This document shows positions 1 to 6,464 of a DNA stretch of 6,464 bases, piece by piece. Each line of letters begins with the position of its first letter. Position 1 is the first letter of the stretch. The position numbers and the translations under genes were made by a program. The stretch comes from Phyllobacteriaceae bacterium (GTDB taxonomy: Bacteria; Pseudomonadota; Alphaproteobacteria; Rhizobiales; Rhizobiaceae), in the NCBI GenBank assembly GCA_024645155.1, contig JAHEGF010000192.1:1-6464 (forward strand), given 5' to 3'. The notes under the pieces were generated by a model. That model had not been told where the DNA came from. It saw only the letters and a program-made list of their open reading frames with translations, and searched no databases.

Positions 1-1170
1 TGGCTGCTGGCGATGCGCCGTTTCGTCGGCCAGACGGATAGCCTCGGCAATTGGGTCGTCATTGTCCTCGGCGACGACGGCGGTTTTTTCAACAGCCGGC
101 GCTGCCGGGCGTGCAGGTTCGGCCATCGGGGCCGCGGCAGCTGCAGGTTGATCGCGTCGTACGCTCTGCCGAATTTCGATCGGCGACGAACTGATGTCGG
201 AAGCCAGTTTGTCGATGCCGGTCGCAACAACTGCGACGCGGATCACGCCTTCGAGCTCCTCGTCGAATGTCGCGCCAAGTATGATATTGGCTTCCTGGTC
301 GACCTCCTCGCGAATACGGGTCGCGGCTTCGTCTACTTCAAACAGGGTCATGTCGCGGCCACCCGTAATTGAGATCAACAGGCCCTTGGCACCTTTCATG
401 GATGTTTCGTCCAGCAACGGATTGGATATCGCTGCTTCTGCCGCTGCCATTGCACGGCCTTCTCCGGAGGCCTCACCGGTGCCCATCATAGCCTTGCCCA
501 TTTCGCGCATGACCGAACGCACATCGGCAAAGTCCAGGTTGATCAGGCCTTCCTTGACCATCAGATCGGTGATGCAGGCCACCCCGGAGTAGAGAACCTG
601 GTCAGCCATGGCGAAAGCGTCGGCGAATGTCGTCTTGTCGTTGGCAACCCGGAACAGGTTCTGATTGGGTATGACGATCAGCGTATCAACGCATTTTTGC
701 AGTTCTTCAATGCCCAGTTCGGCAGTTTTCATCCGCCGCTGGCCTTCAAACGAAAATGGCTTGGTGACAACGCCTACGGTCAGTATGCCCTTTTCACGCG
801 CGGCCTGGGCGACAACCGGAGCCGCACCGGTACCAGTCCCTCCACCCATTCCGGCTGTCACAAAACACATGTGCGTACCGCTCAGGTGATCAAGGATCTC
901 ATCAATGCATTCTTCCGCCGCTGCACTTCCCACTTCGGGTTGCGATCCGGCGCCAAGCCCCTCGGTAACGTTGGCTCCAAGCTGTATCAGCCGTTCGGCC
1001 TTGGACATGGTTAAAGCCTGGGCATCGGTATTGGCAACAACAAACTCGACACCTCGCAGGCCTGCCGAAATCATGTTGTTGACTGCATTTCCGCCGCCGC
1101 CGCCGACACCGAAAACAGTAATTTTGGGCTTAAGCTCGGTAATGTCCGGCTTTTGCAAATTGATGGTCAT
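1..1170 (-). CDS. ftsZ: Cell division protein FtsZ (3' end outside window)
   Basis: FtsZ is the tubulin-like GTPase that polymerises into the cytoplasmic division ring. I read 390 codons before the left edge, with no stop. Visible features are the glycine-rich nucleotide loop GVGGGGGNAVNNM (residues 21-33), the tubulin signature GGGTGTG (109-115), and the T7 catalytic loop NLDFADV with N211, D213 and D216. The globular core ends near residue 320 (VVATGI). An Ala/Pro/Glu-rich stretch follows, the start of the disordered linker; the C-terminal peptide that binds FtsA lies outside. Two in-frame ATGs, at 1176 and 1170, could start the protein. I chose 1170 because AAAAGGA is 8 nt from it but only 2 nt from 1176, and because MTINLQKPDI matches the usual rhizobial FtsZ start. 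It lies 70 bp downstream of ftsA. The identity is certain; the start is likely. Confidence 0.98.
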   Translation of the reverse strand, partial: MTINLQKPDITELKPKITVFGVGGGGGNAVNNMISAGLRGVEFVVANTDAQALTMSKAERLIQLGANVTEGLGAGSQPEVGSAAAEECIDEILDHLSGTHMCFVTAGMGGGTGTGAAPVVAQAAREKGILTVGVVTKPFSFEGQRRMKTAELGIEELQKCVDTLIVIPNQNLFRVANDKTTFADAFAMADQVLYSGVACITDLMVKEGLINLDFADVRSVMREMGKAMMGTGEASGEGRAMAAAEAAISNPLLDETSMKGAKGLLISITGGRDMTLFEVDEAATRIREEVDQEANIILGATFDEELEGVIRVAVVATGIDKLASDISSSPIEIRQSVRRDQPAAAAAPMAEPARPAAPAVEKTAVVAEDNDDPIAEAIRLADETAHRQQP

Positions 1171-1178
1171 TGTCATGG

Positions 1179-1185
1179 TCCTTTT
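1179..1185 (-). promoter_or_regulatory. Ribosome binding site of ftsZ
   Basis: AAAAGGA on the minus strand lies 8 nt before the ATG at 1170 and 2 nt before the ATG at 1176. This spacing decides the start in favour of 1170. Because ftsZ has its own site, it need not depend on ribosomes finishing ftsA. Confidence 0.7.
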
Positions 1186-1202
1186 CGCCGTTATCGCCGC
1201 AT

Positions 1203-1212
1203 CGCCATGGCG
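1203..1212. repeat. Perfect 10-bp palindrome in the ftsA-ftsZ spacer
   Basis: CGCCATGGCG is a perfect palindrome in the 70-bp spacer between the ftsA stop and the ftsZ start. It has no loop and no following T-run, so it is not a terminator. It could be a protein-binding half-site pair or chance in GC-rich DNA. I see no convincing promoter in the spacer. Confidence 0.4.
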
Positions 1213-1240
1213 GCAATTGATGGAACTTGCGTCCCGTTTT

Positions 1241-2548
1241 CTAGAAACTCTCTTTCAACCACTGCCCCATACGCGCCAGCCCGCCGGTCCCCGTCATGCG
1301 AACACGTGCGCCGGATGAACGAGGCTGACGTTCAAATCCGGCAACTTGCGGATAGATCAACAATCCGACAGGCGTCGAAAACGCGGCGTTTTTTGCTGCT
1401 TCTGGCAATCCCGCGATACCAAGCGGCCTGCCGAGCCTCACACTGCGTCCCAGGATGCGCCGCGCGACTTCCGGCGTACCGGATAGCTGACTTGCACCGC
1501 CTGTCAGGACAACGCGTTTGCCCACAACGGAAACAAAATCCGATTTGTTCAGGCGATCGCGGACAATTTCCAGGGTTTCCTCAACCCGGGCGCGGATGAT
1601 ACGCGTCATCATGGAACGCGGCACCTGCTGAGGTTGGCTGTTGTCGCCTTCGCCGATAGAAGGAATCGAGACAATATCCCGGTCATCGGCGACACTTGGG
1701 AGCGTCGATCCGTGCATCACCTTGAGCCTTTCGGCGTCTTCAAGACGGGTGGACAGCCCGCGCGCCAGATCCATGGTCACGTGATTGCCGCCTACCGGTA
1801 CCGAGTCGCCATGCACAAACCGGCCTTCATGAAAAATCGCGATTGATGTCACCCCGCCGCCCATGTCGATACAGGCCGCACCCATTTCGGTTTCGTCACC
1901 GACCAGCGCAGCAAGCCCGCTCGCATACGGTGTGGCCACCATGGTATCGACCGAAAGATGGGCACGGTTGATACAAAGCTCGAGGTTGCGTAACGGTGCC
2001 GCGTCTCCTGACAGCACATGCATGTCGACGCCAAGAATCTCGCCGATCATGCCGCGCGGATCACGGATACCGTGTTCGCCATCCAGCGAATAACCGACAG
2101 GCAGCGCATGCACGACCTGGCGTTCGGAATGCATTGCGCGGCGGGTCCCTTCCGCAAGCACGCGATTGACGTCGGAAGACTTTGCTTCGTGGCCACCGAG
2201 ATTGATAGAAGCGGAAAACGTTTCGCTGGCGAGCCTGCCAGCCGAAATGTTGACAATCATTGATTCAACCGTCAATCCGGCCATGCGCTCGGCGGAATCC
2301 ACCGCCAACCGGATCACCTGCTCGGCGCGTCCCAGGTCGACAACAACACCAGACTTTACGCCTGCTGATCTCTGGTGACCAATGCCGACAATTCTTGCTT
2401 GATGGGTCCTGCCCTTCAATTCCTCGCTGCCATCGCGCGGGCGCAGTTGCGCAATCATGCAGCACACCTTGCTGGTTCCGATATCGAGAACGGTAATGGT
2501 ACCCGATCTCCAGCCAGACCTGTCCGGAGCGGCGCGGAAATAGCTCAT
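1241..2548 (-). CDS. ftsA: Cell division protein FtsA
   Basis: FtsA is the actin-like ATPase that tethers FtsZ filaments to the inner face of the cytoplasmic membrane and recruits later divisome proteins. The 435-residue product is of normal length for alphaproteobacteria. The actin-fold ATP-binding elements are visible: phosphate-1 loop LDIGTSKVCCMIA (21-33), phosphate-2 loop ACIDMGGGVTSIAIF (about 225-239), and adenosine motif LTGGASQLSG (348-357). The FtsA-specific 1C domain lies between the first two (roughly 90-170). The C-terminus, GGLARMGQWLKESF, looks like the amphipathic membrane-targeting helix of the family. The ATG overlaps the ftsQ stop in an ATGA, with AAGGG 9 nt upstream, so translation is probably coupled to ftsQ. 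The stop is TAG at 1243-1241. No key motif is missing. Confidence 0.98.
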   Translation of the reverse strand: MSYFRAAPDRSGWRSGTITVLDIGTSKVCCMIAQLRPRDGSEELKGRTHQARIVGIGHQRSAGVKSGVVVDLGRAEQVIRLAVDSAERMAGLTVESMIVNISAGRLASETFSASINLGGHEAKSSDVNRVLAEGTRRAMHSERQVVHALPVGYSLDGEHGIRDPRGMIGEILGVDMHVLSGDAAPLRNLELCINRAHLSVDTMVATPYASGLAALVGDETEMGAACIDMGGGVTSIAIFHEGRFVHGDSVPVGGNHVTMDLARGLSTRLEDAERLKVMHGSTLPSVADDRDIVSIPSIGEGDNSQPQQVPRSMMTRIIRARVEETLEIVRDRLNKSDFVSVVGKRVVLTGGASQLSGTPEVARRILGRSVRLGRPLGIAGLPEAAKNAAFSTPVGLLIYPQVAGFERQPRSSGARVRMTGTGGLARMGQWLKESF

Positions 2549-3459
2549 ATGCGCTTTCCCTTGCCCGACACGGATTCCATGCGCTGTTTCATGGCGGCGT
2601 TGCGATGGGTTACCGCCTGTGGCGACAGCTTCAAAACCAGACGGTCCGGAACGCGCAGGTCAACCACGGTGACATCGCGTGAAAGCAAACCGTGCTTGCG
2701 GTCGAGTTCAAGGATCTGCAGGAGCGCCGCTTCCGATCCATGCTCCGGCAACCGCAGAGTCAGGCCGTTTTCAAGCCGGATATCCCACCGCCGGTCAGCG
2801 ACCCGGATATAGCCTTTGGCGCGGGCGGCAATTTTCGGGAACCGTTCCACCTCATCGAGAATGGCAGCTGCTTTCTGCGCTGCTCCGTATCCAACAACCA
2901 GCGGCAAGCGGGCAAACTTGCCATCTTGAAAGTCGGTAATCGGTTCACCGGCCTTGTCCACCAGCGACAACCTGCTTCCGTGCTGCCAGATTGCATACGC
3001 CTTGCGCTCGGTAATCGTTATCTGAACCCTGTCGGGATAAATCTTGCGGACGCTGGCGCTACCGACCCACGGCAATTCGGCGATCCGGTCGCGTGCGGCA
3101 ACACTGTCAAAGCCGATCAGCGAAGTGCCGCCGTCCAGTCCGAGCTGTCCCAGTATGTCGATTTCCGATGTTTCGGATTGACCGGAAATCCGGACATCAT
3201 CGATTGCAAACCCGGACGCCGCGGTAATTGATTTGACTACTGCGGGAGTGTGGGCGCCAAGCACCATCCCGTAAATTCCGGTAGCTGCAAAAAGCAGAGC
3301 CATGGCAAGCTGGAACGGGTATCGCGGCAAGGACGCTTCGCCCGCCAGCAAACGGCGTGTCATCCGCACCGGGCGTCGCAACAGGCGCGGCACCACGATA
3401 CGCGGAGCTGCGTCTTTCACGTTTTGCTTCCTGCCAGTCCCTGGCGTCATCGCAAACAC
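2545..3459 (-). CDS. ftsQ: Cell division protein FtsQ
   Basis: FtsQ is a bitopic inner-membrane protein. Its periplasmic part binds FtsB/FtsL and links early and late divisome proteins. From the chosen GTG the product is 304 residues. A basic cytoplasmic tail (about 1-47, rich in Arg/Lys) is followed by one membrane segment (about 48-68, FQLAMALLFAATGIYGMVLG). A POTRA domain comes next (about 83-155, including ELPWVGSASVRKIYPDRVQI), then the FtsQ/DivIB beta domain, ending in a basic tail. The start is chosen because GGAGGA lies 6 nt before the GTG at 3459. Alternatives are ATG at 3450, which forms ATGA with the ddl stop but is 15 nt from that site, and TTG at 3480. The gene overlaps ddl by 13 nt and ftsA by 4 nt. 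The identity is firm; the start is moderately sure. Confidence 0.95.
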   Translation of the reverse strand: MFAMTPGTGRKQNVKDAAPRIVVPRLLRRPVRMTRRLLAGEASLPRYPFQLAMALLFAATGIYGMVLGAHTPAVVKSITAASGFAIDDVRISGQSETSEIDILGQLGLDGGTSLIGFDSVAARDRIAELPWVGSASVRKIYPDRVQITITERKAYAIWQHGSRLSLVDKAGEPITDFQDGKFARLPLVVGYGAAQKAAAILDEVERFPKIAARAKGYIRVADRRWDIRLENGLTLRLPEHGSEAALLQILELDRKHGLLSRDVTVVDLRVPDRLVLKLSPQAVTHRNAAMKQRMESVSGKGKRI

Positions 3460-4373
3460 GATGCGTCCTCCACCATCCAACGTAACAATTCACCAAACGA
3501 GTGTCCCGCTTGTTCGGCGATCTCTGGCACAAGTGACGTCGGTGTCATGCCGGGTTGCGTGTTGATCTCCAGCCAGATGACTTCGCCATTTTTAGAAAAA
3601 CGGTCGTCGTACCTGAAGTCCGAACGCGTAACGCCCCGGCAACCGATCACTTGGTGTGCCTTCAACGACAGTGTCTGTATTTTTTGGTAAATATTTGGTG
3701 AAATTTCTGCCGGACAGACGTGCTTTGAGCCTCCTTCGGCGTATTTTGAATCAAAATCGTAGTAATCATGCCCGACAGGTATGATTTCGGTGACACCAAG
3801 GGCAACGCCACCCATAACCGTGCAAGTCAGTTCCCGGCCGTGAATGTAGCGTTCGACCATCACCGTGTCGCCATATTGCCACTCATCGGACGTGATGATC
3901 TGCGGCGGATGGCTCTGGTCTTCCTTGACGATGACAATGCCGAAACTGGACCCTTCGCAAACCGGCTTGACCACGTAGGGCGGGTGCATCGGGTGGTCCG
4001 ACTTGAACTCGTGACGATCCATGACCTTGGAATTGGCAACCGGAATTCCACTCGCCTTGGCAATCTTTTTCGACAGTTCCTTGTTCATCGCCAGTGCCGA
4101 AGCGAGTACGCCGGAATGGGTGTAGGGAATTTCGAGGTACTCCAGAACGCCCTGTATCGTTCCGTCCTCACCGAACGGCCCATGCAACGCGTTAAAGGCG
4201 ACATCCGGTTTCAGTTCGCCAAGAATTCGCGCGACATCCCGGTCGACATCCACACGGGTGACCTTGTAGCCCTCCGCTTCGAGCGCATCCGCGCAAGCCC
4301 CTCCCGACGAAAGACTGACCGGACGTTCCGAAGAGAACCCGCCCAACAAAACCGCAACATGTTCCCCGGCCAT
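3447..4373 (-). CDS. ddl: D-alanine--D-alanine ligase
   Basis: This cytoplasmic ATP-grasp enzyme joins two D-alanines, using ATP, to give the dipeptide that MurF adds to the peptidoglycan precursor. The product is 308 residues, normal for the short DdlB type. Visible in order: N-terminal GGFSSERPVSLSSG (11-24, with the substrate-binding Glu16); HGPFGEDG (64-71), the first family signature; VVKPVCEGSSFG with Lys136 and the Ser-containing loop (134-145); YDFDSKY (205-211) on the omega loop, with the conserved Tyr211; and GVTRSDF (247-253) and LEINTQPGMT (268-277), carrying the metal- and substrate-binding Arg250, Asp252, Glu269 and Asn271. The start ATG has GAGGGG 6 nt upstream. The TGA at 3449-3447 overlaps ftsQ. 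ddl heads the tightly packed ddl-ftsQ-ftsA unit, and the gap upstream is the likeliest place for a promoter. Confidence 0.98.
   Translation of the reverse strand: MAGEHVAVLLGGFSSERPVSLSSGGACADALEAEGYKVTRVDVDRDVARILGELKPDVAFNALHGPFGEDGTIQGVLEYLEIPYTHSGVLASALAMNKELSKKIAKASGIPVANSKVMDRHEFKSDHPMHPPYVVKPVCEGSSFGIVIVKEDQSHPPQIITSDEWQYGDTVMVERYIHGRELTCTVMGGVALGVTEIIPVGHDYYDFDSKYAEGGSKHVCPAEISPNIYQKIQTLSLKAHQVIGCRGVTRSDFRYDDRFSKNGEVIWLEINTQPGMTPTSLVPEIAEQAGHSFGELLRWMVEDASCLR
3466..3471 (-). promoter_or_regulatory. Ribosome binding site of ftsQ inside ddl
   Basis: GGAGGA is a strong Shine-Dalgarno sequence within the last codons of ddl, 6 nt before an in-frame GTG at 3459. It makes GTG the preferred start over ATG 3450 (15-nt gap) and over TTG 3480, which lies upstream of it. 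Confidence 0.65.
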
Positions 4374-4401
4374 CGCATTCCCCTCGCGGCGTCACACCAC
4401 A

Positions 4402-4414
4402 TTGCGTTTCGCAA
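4402..4414. repeat. Inverted repeat in the ddl leader
   Basis: TTGCG-TTT-CGCAA is a perfect 5-bp inverted repeat around a 3-bp centre, ending 28 bp before the ddl ATG. It may be a small operator or a short RNA hairpin. It has no T-run, so it is not a standard terminator. Confidence 0.5.
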
Positions 4415-4431
4415 GGTTGAGTCTGAGTCCC

Positions 4432-4450
4432 CCAGTGGAACGGCCACCGG
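4432..4450. repeat. Hairpin-forming repeat in the ddl leader
   Basis: On the minus strand CCGGTGG, a 5-nt loop, then CCACTGG can form a 7-bp stem with one G-U pair. There is no T-run after it. It may fold in a leader transcript of ddl. Confidence 0.4.
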
Positions 4451-4457
4451 TCACTAA

Positions 4458-4473
4458 CCGCCTGATTTGGCGG
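4458..4473. repeat. Short hairpin-forming repeat in the ddl leader
   Basis: CCGCC and GGCGG form a perfect 5-bp stem around a 6-nt loop, 7 bp from the neighbouring hairpin at 4432-4450. It lacks a T-run on either strand, so it is a weak terminator candidate at best. Confidence 0.35.
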
Positions 4474-4594
4474 CGACTCAAATACTGGAAACGCTTTGCG
4501 CTAAAGAATCAGAGAGTTGATTCGCTGGCAAGCCCTAATCGGGAGTTGCCGGAGCAAAGAATGTAACAGGTGATGATTTTGCTGTGTTGCGGCC

Positions 4595-6464
4595 TTACTG
4601 CACAAGCCATTCGAAATGGCGCCTCGAAGACTCCAGCATATGTTGCGCACCGGATGGAAACACATGGTCCCGATCACGGAAATAGAGTTTGTCATCGCCA
4701 AACGGACGGCAAACCGTCGAGTCACAAAATGCATCGAGGATATCAACATACCGGCTGTTTGGCCGTGAATTGACGGCGGCTTTGACGCCATCGACCCAAG
4801 CGGTGCGTGATGCTTCCAGCCCGGCACGCTGCATCGTGCAGTCTTCCCGGCTGATTCCGGCCCGGTCACGCAAATAGACGCATTCCAGCGCCCGGTTTGG
4901 AAATCTCGGAACCGGGCCGACAAACAGGATTTTCGTTTTGTCAGGATCGAATTGGTGCAGAATACCGGAAAGCGCCCGATTTGTTTCTTCGTCGGGATTT
5001 GCCAAAGAAAAATCCAGGACAACAAATTTCGGCTCTGCCGCGATCGCCTCGCCATAGGGAACTGCCAGATTGGCGCACCGTCCCATTTTTCCAGAGATCC
5101 TGGCCTGCGCGGTAAACCAGGCCATTTTGCACCCCCCTCGGGCAATTGTTATCAGCCGGACACCGGTTTGTTTGAAATATCCCGAAAATACACCGGAAAG
5201 CGCACCGGCATGGGAATCGCCGATCAGCAATCCGAATTCGCCGTCAAAACAGGTTGCGGGGAGGCTGTCGCCGGTGGACACCATGCACGAACTGATCGCC
5301 AAAAGGTCGGCGCCCGTACGGTACTGCCTTTCGAGTGAATGTTCATTGTTCAGATATCCGGCAAAGGTGATCAATCCGCCAATTGCGGCAGCAGCGGCGC
5401 ATGCGCCAAAAGCCTGGAAAAAAATGCGAGACGGCCGCAATTTGTTCCCCTTGGCCTTGCGCCACCGTTTTACTGGCAGTTCCACGAACCGATAGGTCAG
5501 AAAGGCCAGCGCCAGACCGGCTACCCCGCCGCCGAGAAAATCCTGCATCCAATCAGATTCAAGCCTGCCGACACGCAACAGTGACAGGATCGGCCAATGC
5601 CACAGATACCACGCATAGGACACCAGGCCGATCCACACGACAGGTTTTATTGAGAAGGCCCTTGCCACCAGACATTTGGGCAAAGACAGCGACGACAGTA
5701 TGAACAAAACCGCACCCGACACGGGCACGAGTGCCCGCCATGAAGGATAGGCTTCCTTGCTGTTGAACACGAAGACCGCATAGAGGATCATTGCGAGGCC
5801 AATCAGCGCCAAGGCTTCGAGAACTATGCGTGGCAGCGCTTTTGTCGCCTTCACGGAAGACGCACCGATCAAACCGCCAAGAATGAATTCCCAGGCACGC
5901 AACGGCGTAATGTAGAACGCGGCATTGCGCTCCTGCATGTCCGTCAACAGCACGCAGCCGGCAAACGATACGACGGCCATCGCAAATGCCGCCATAAAAG
6001 CCGGACGCCCGAATCTATTGCGTCCGAGTGCGAATATGAGCATCAGGATGAGGGGGACAGCGAGGTAGAACTGCTCTTCAACCGACAGTGTCCACGTATG
6101 CAGCAGGGGCTTAAGTTCCGCGCTCGTGTCGAAGTACCCCTGCTCGGAATAAAACAGGATATTGGTGGCCATCAACGGCGCGAGGACAGCGGATTTGGCA
6201 AAACTTTCGTAGGCATCCGGGACAAACAGAACAAAAGGCGCCACAAGAAGCACGGCTGCCAGCATGACGAAATAGGACGGCAGTATCCGAAAGGCACGGC
6301 GCATGTAAAAGCCGAAAACAGAAAACCGGTCCTGTTCCATTTCGCCAATGATCTGGTTGATAATCAGAAACCCGGATATCACGAAAAACACGTCAACTCC
6401 GACAAACCCGCCGGGCAACGCGCCAAAGCCGATATGATAGCCAACGACCGATAGGACAGAGAGC
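4595..6464 (-). CDS. Acyltransferase-3 / SGNH membrane O-acyltransferase (5' end outside window)
   Basis: This OafA-like protein probably moves acyl (often acetyl) groups across the inner membrane onto an envelope glycan; the substrate cannot be read from sequence. I see 622 residues and no start. The frame stays open to the edge, with family-typical residues (VVGYHIGF) upstream of the TTG at 6418, so that TTG is not the start. The acyltransferase-3 part (visible residues about 1-350) has many hydrophobic segments, the first-helix His (residue 10), FVGVDVFFVISGFL, RRAFRILP, HTWTLSVEEQFYL (122-134) and YLWHWPIL. The C-terminal periplasmic SGNH domain has GDSHAG (nucleophile Ser417) and the D-x-x-H pair in DRDHVF (Asp597, His600). 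Eight cysteines in this domain may form disulfides. The gene ends 221 bp before ddl on the same strand, where rhizobial clusters usually have murB. A function in peptidoglycan, LPS or capsule acylation is equally open. Confidence 0.93.
   Translation of the reverse strand, partial: LSVLSVVGYHIGFGALPGGFVGVDVFFVISGFLIINQIIGEMEQDRFSVFGFYMRRAFRILPSYFVMLAAVLLVAPFVLFVPDAYESFAKSAVLAPLMATNILFYSEQGYFDTSAELKPLLHTWTLSVEEQFYLAVPLILMLIFALGRNRFGRPAFMAAFAMAVVSFAGCVLLTDMQERNAAFYITPLRAWEFILGGLIGASSVKATKALPRIVLEALALIGLAMILYAVFVFNSKEAYPSWRALVPVSGAVLFILSSLSLPKCLVARAFSIKPVVWIGLVSYAWYLWHWPILSLLRVGRLESDWMQDFLGGGVAGLALAFLTYRFVELPVKRWRKAKGNKLRPSRIFFQAFGACAAAAAIGGLITFAGYLNNEHSLERQYRTGADLLAISSCMVSTGDSLPATCFDGEFGLLIGDSHAGALSGVFSGYFKQTGVRLITIARGGCKMAWFTAQARISGKMGRCANLAVPYGEAIAAEPKFVVLDFSLANPDEETNRALSGILHQFDPDKTKILFVGPVPRFPNRALECVYLRDRAGISREDCTMQRAGLEASRTAWVDGVKAAVNSRPNSRYVDILDAFCDSTVCRPFGDDKLYFRDRDHVFPSGAQHMLESSRRHFEWLVQ

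Larger units (their letters stand above)
4419..4523. promoter_or_regulatory. Cluster of five GANTC (CcrM-type) sites upstream of ddl
   Basis: GANTC occurs at 4419-4423, 4425-4429, 4475-4479, 4506-4510 and 4519-4523. GANTC is the target of the cell-cycle adenine methylase CcrM in alphaproteobacteria, and methylation near promoters affects transcription of division genes in Caulobacter. Reading the whole window by eye I count roughly 18 other sites spread over more than 6 kb, so five in 105 bp is locally dense. A promoter is inferred, not seen. Confidence 0.4.
4374..4594. other. Non-coding gap between acyltransferase gene and ddl
   Basis: This 221-bp gap carries no credible gene. It contains a ddl ribosome binding site (GAGGGG, 4385-4380), three short inverted repeats and five GANTC sites. 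There is no hairpin with a T-run after the acyltransferase stop, so I cannot place a terminator there and readthrough into ddl remains possible. I found no confident -35/-10 pair and no TTAA-N7-TTAA CtrA box. Confidence 0.7.

Noticed and set aside
1191..1208. Five-codon minus-strand ORF (MAMRR, then stop) before ftsZ, as a possible leader peptide
   Set aside because: It has no ribosome binding site and its ATG is simply part of the CGCCATGGCG palindrome; such mini-ORFs are common by chance.
2692..3231. Plus-strand open frame of 179 codons opposite ftsQ
   Set aside because: Antisense shadow of ftsQ with no domain.
3768..4457. Plus-strand open frame of 229 codons opposite ddl
   Set aside because: It is antisense to a fully convincing ddl, with an Arg-rich composition typical of a shadow frame in GC-rich DNA and no known motif.
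4458..4473. Intrinsic terminator after the acyltransferase gene
   Set aside because: The stem is only 5 bp, lies more than 120 bp after the stop, and is not followed by a T-run on either strand.
4501..5145. Minus-strand open frame of 214 codons overlapping the acyltransferase 3' end and the gap
   Set aside because: It lies in another frame of the clearly coding SGNH region, has a Trp/Arg/Ser-rich composition and shows no recognisable domain.
6416..6418. TTG at 6418 as the acyltransferase start
   Set aside because: The frame remains open to the window edge, and the upstream codons encode the conserved first-helix region with its His, so the true start is outside the window.

Overview
The window comes from an alphaproteobacterium, most likely a member of the Hyphomicrobiales (Rhizobiales). 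The evidence is the gene order ddl-ftsQ-ftsA-ftsZ, the rhizobial-type FtsZ N-terminus (MTINLQKPDITELKP), the FtsA phosphate-1 loop with VCCMIA, and the moderately high GC content. All genes lie on the minus strand, so transcription runs from high to low coordinates. No plus-strand gene, tRNA, rRNA, mobile element or CRISPR array is supported.

In transcription order: (1) 6464-4595 is a membrane O-acyltransferase (acyltransferase-3 family) with a C-terminal SGNH esterase-like domain, cut at its 5' end by the window edge. (2) 4594-4374 is a 221-bp non-coding gap. It holds several short inverted repeats and a tight cluster of five GANTC sites, the CcrM methylation target in alphaproteobacteria. 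(3) 4373-3447 is ddl, D-alanine--D-alanine ligase. (4) 3459-2545 is ftsQ. (5) 2548-1241 is ftsA. (6) After a 70-bp spacer, 1170-1 is the first 390 codons of ftsZ, cut by the left edge.

The last four genes are the distal part of the division and cell wall (dcw) cluster. Ddl makes the D-Ala-D-Ala dipeptide for the peptidoglycan stem. FtsZ forms the division ring, FtsA anchors it to the membrane, and FtsQ is the bitopic divisome scaffold. ddl, ftsQ and ftsA overlap by 4-13 nt, so they are almost certainly co-transcribed and translationally coupled. ftsZ follows after a short spacer with its own ribosome binding site.

The core genes are ordinary and intact. The two less usual points are the envelope-modifying acyltransferase sitting directly upstream of ddl, where rhizobial clusters normally have murB, and the GANTC-rich, hairpin-rich gap between them. 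That gap is a plausible place for a cell-cycle-regulated promoter. I see no convincing evidence for a wholly new system in this window.
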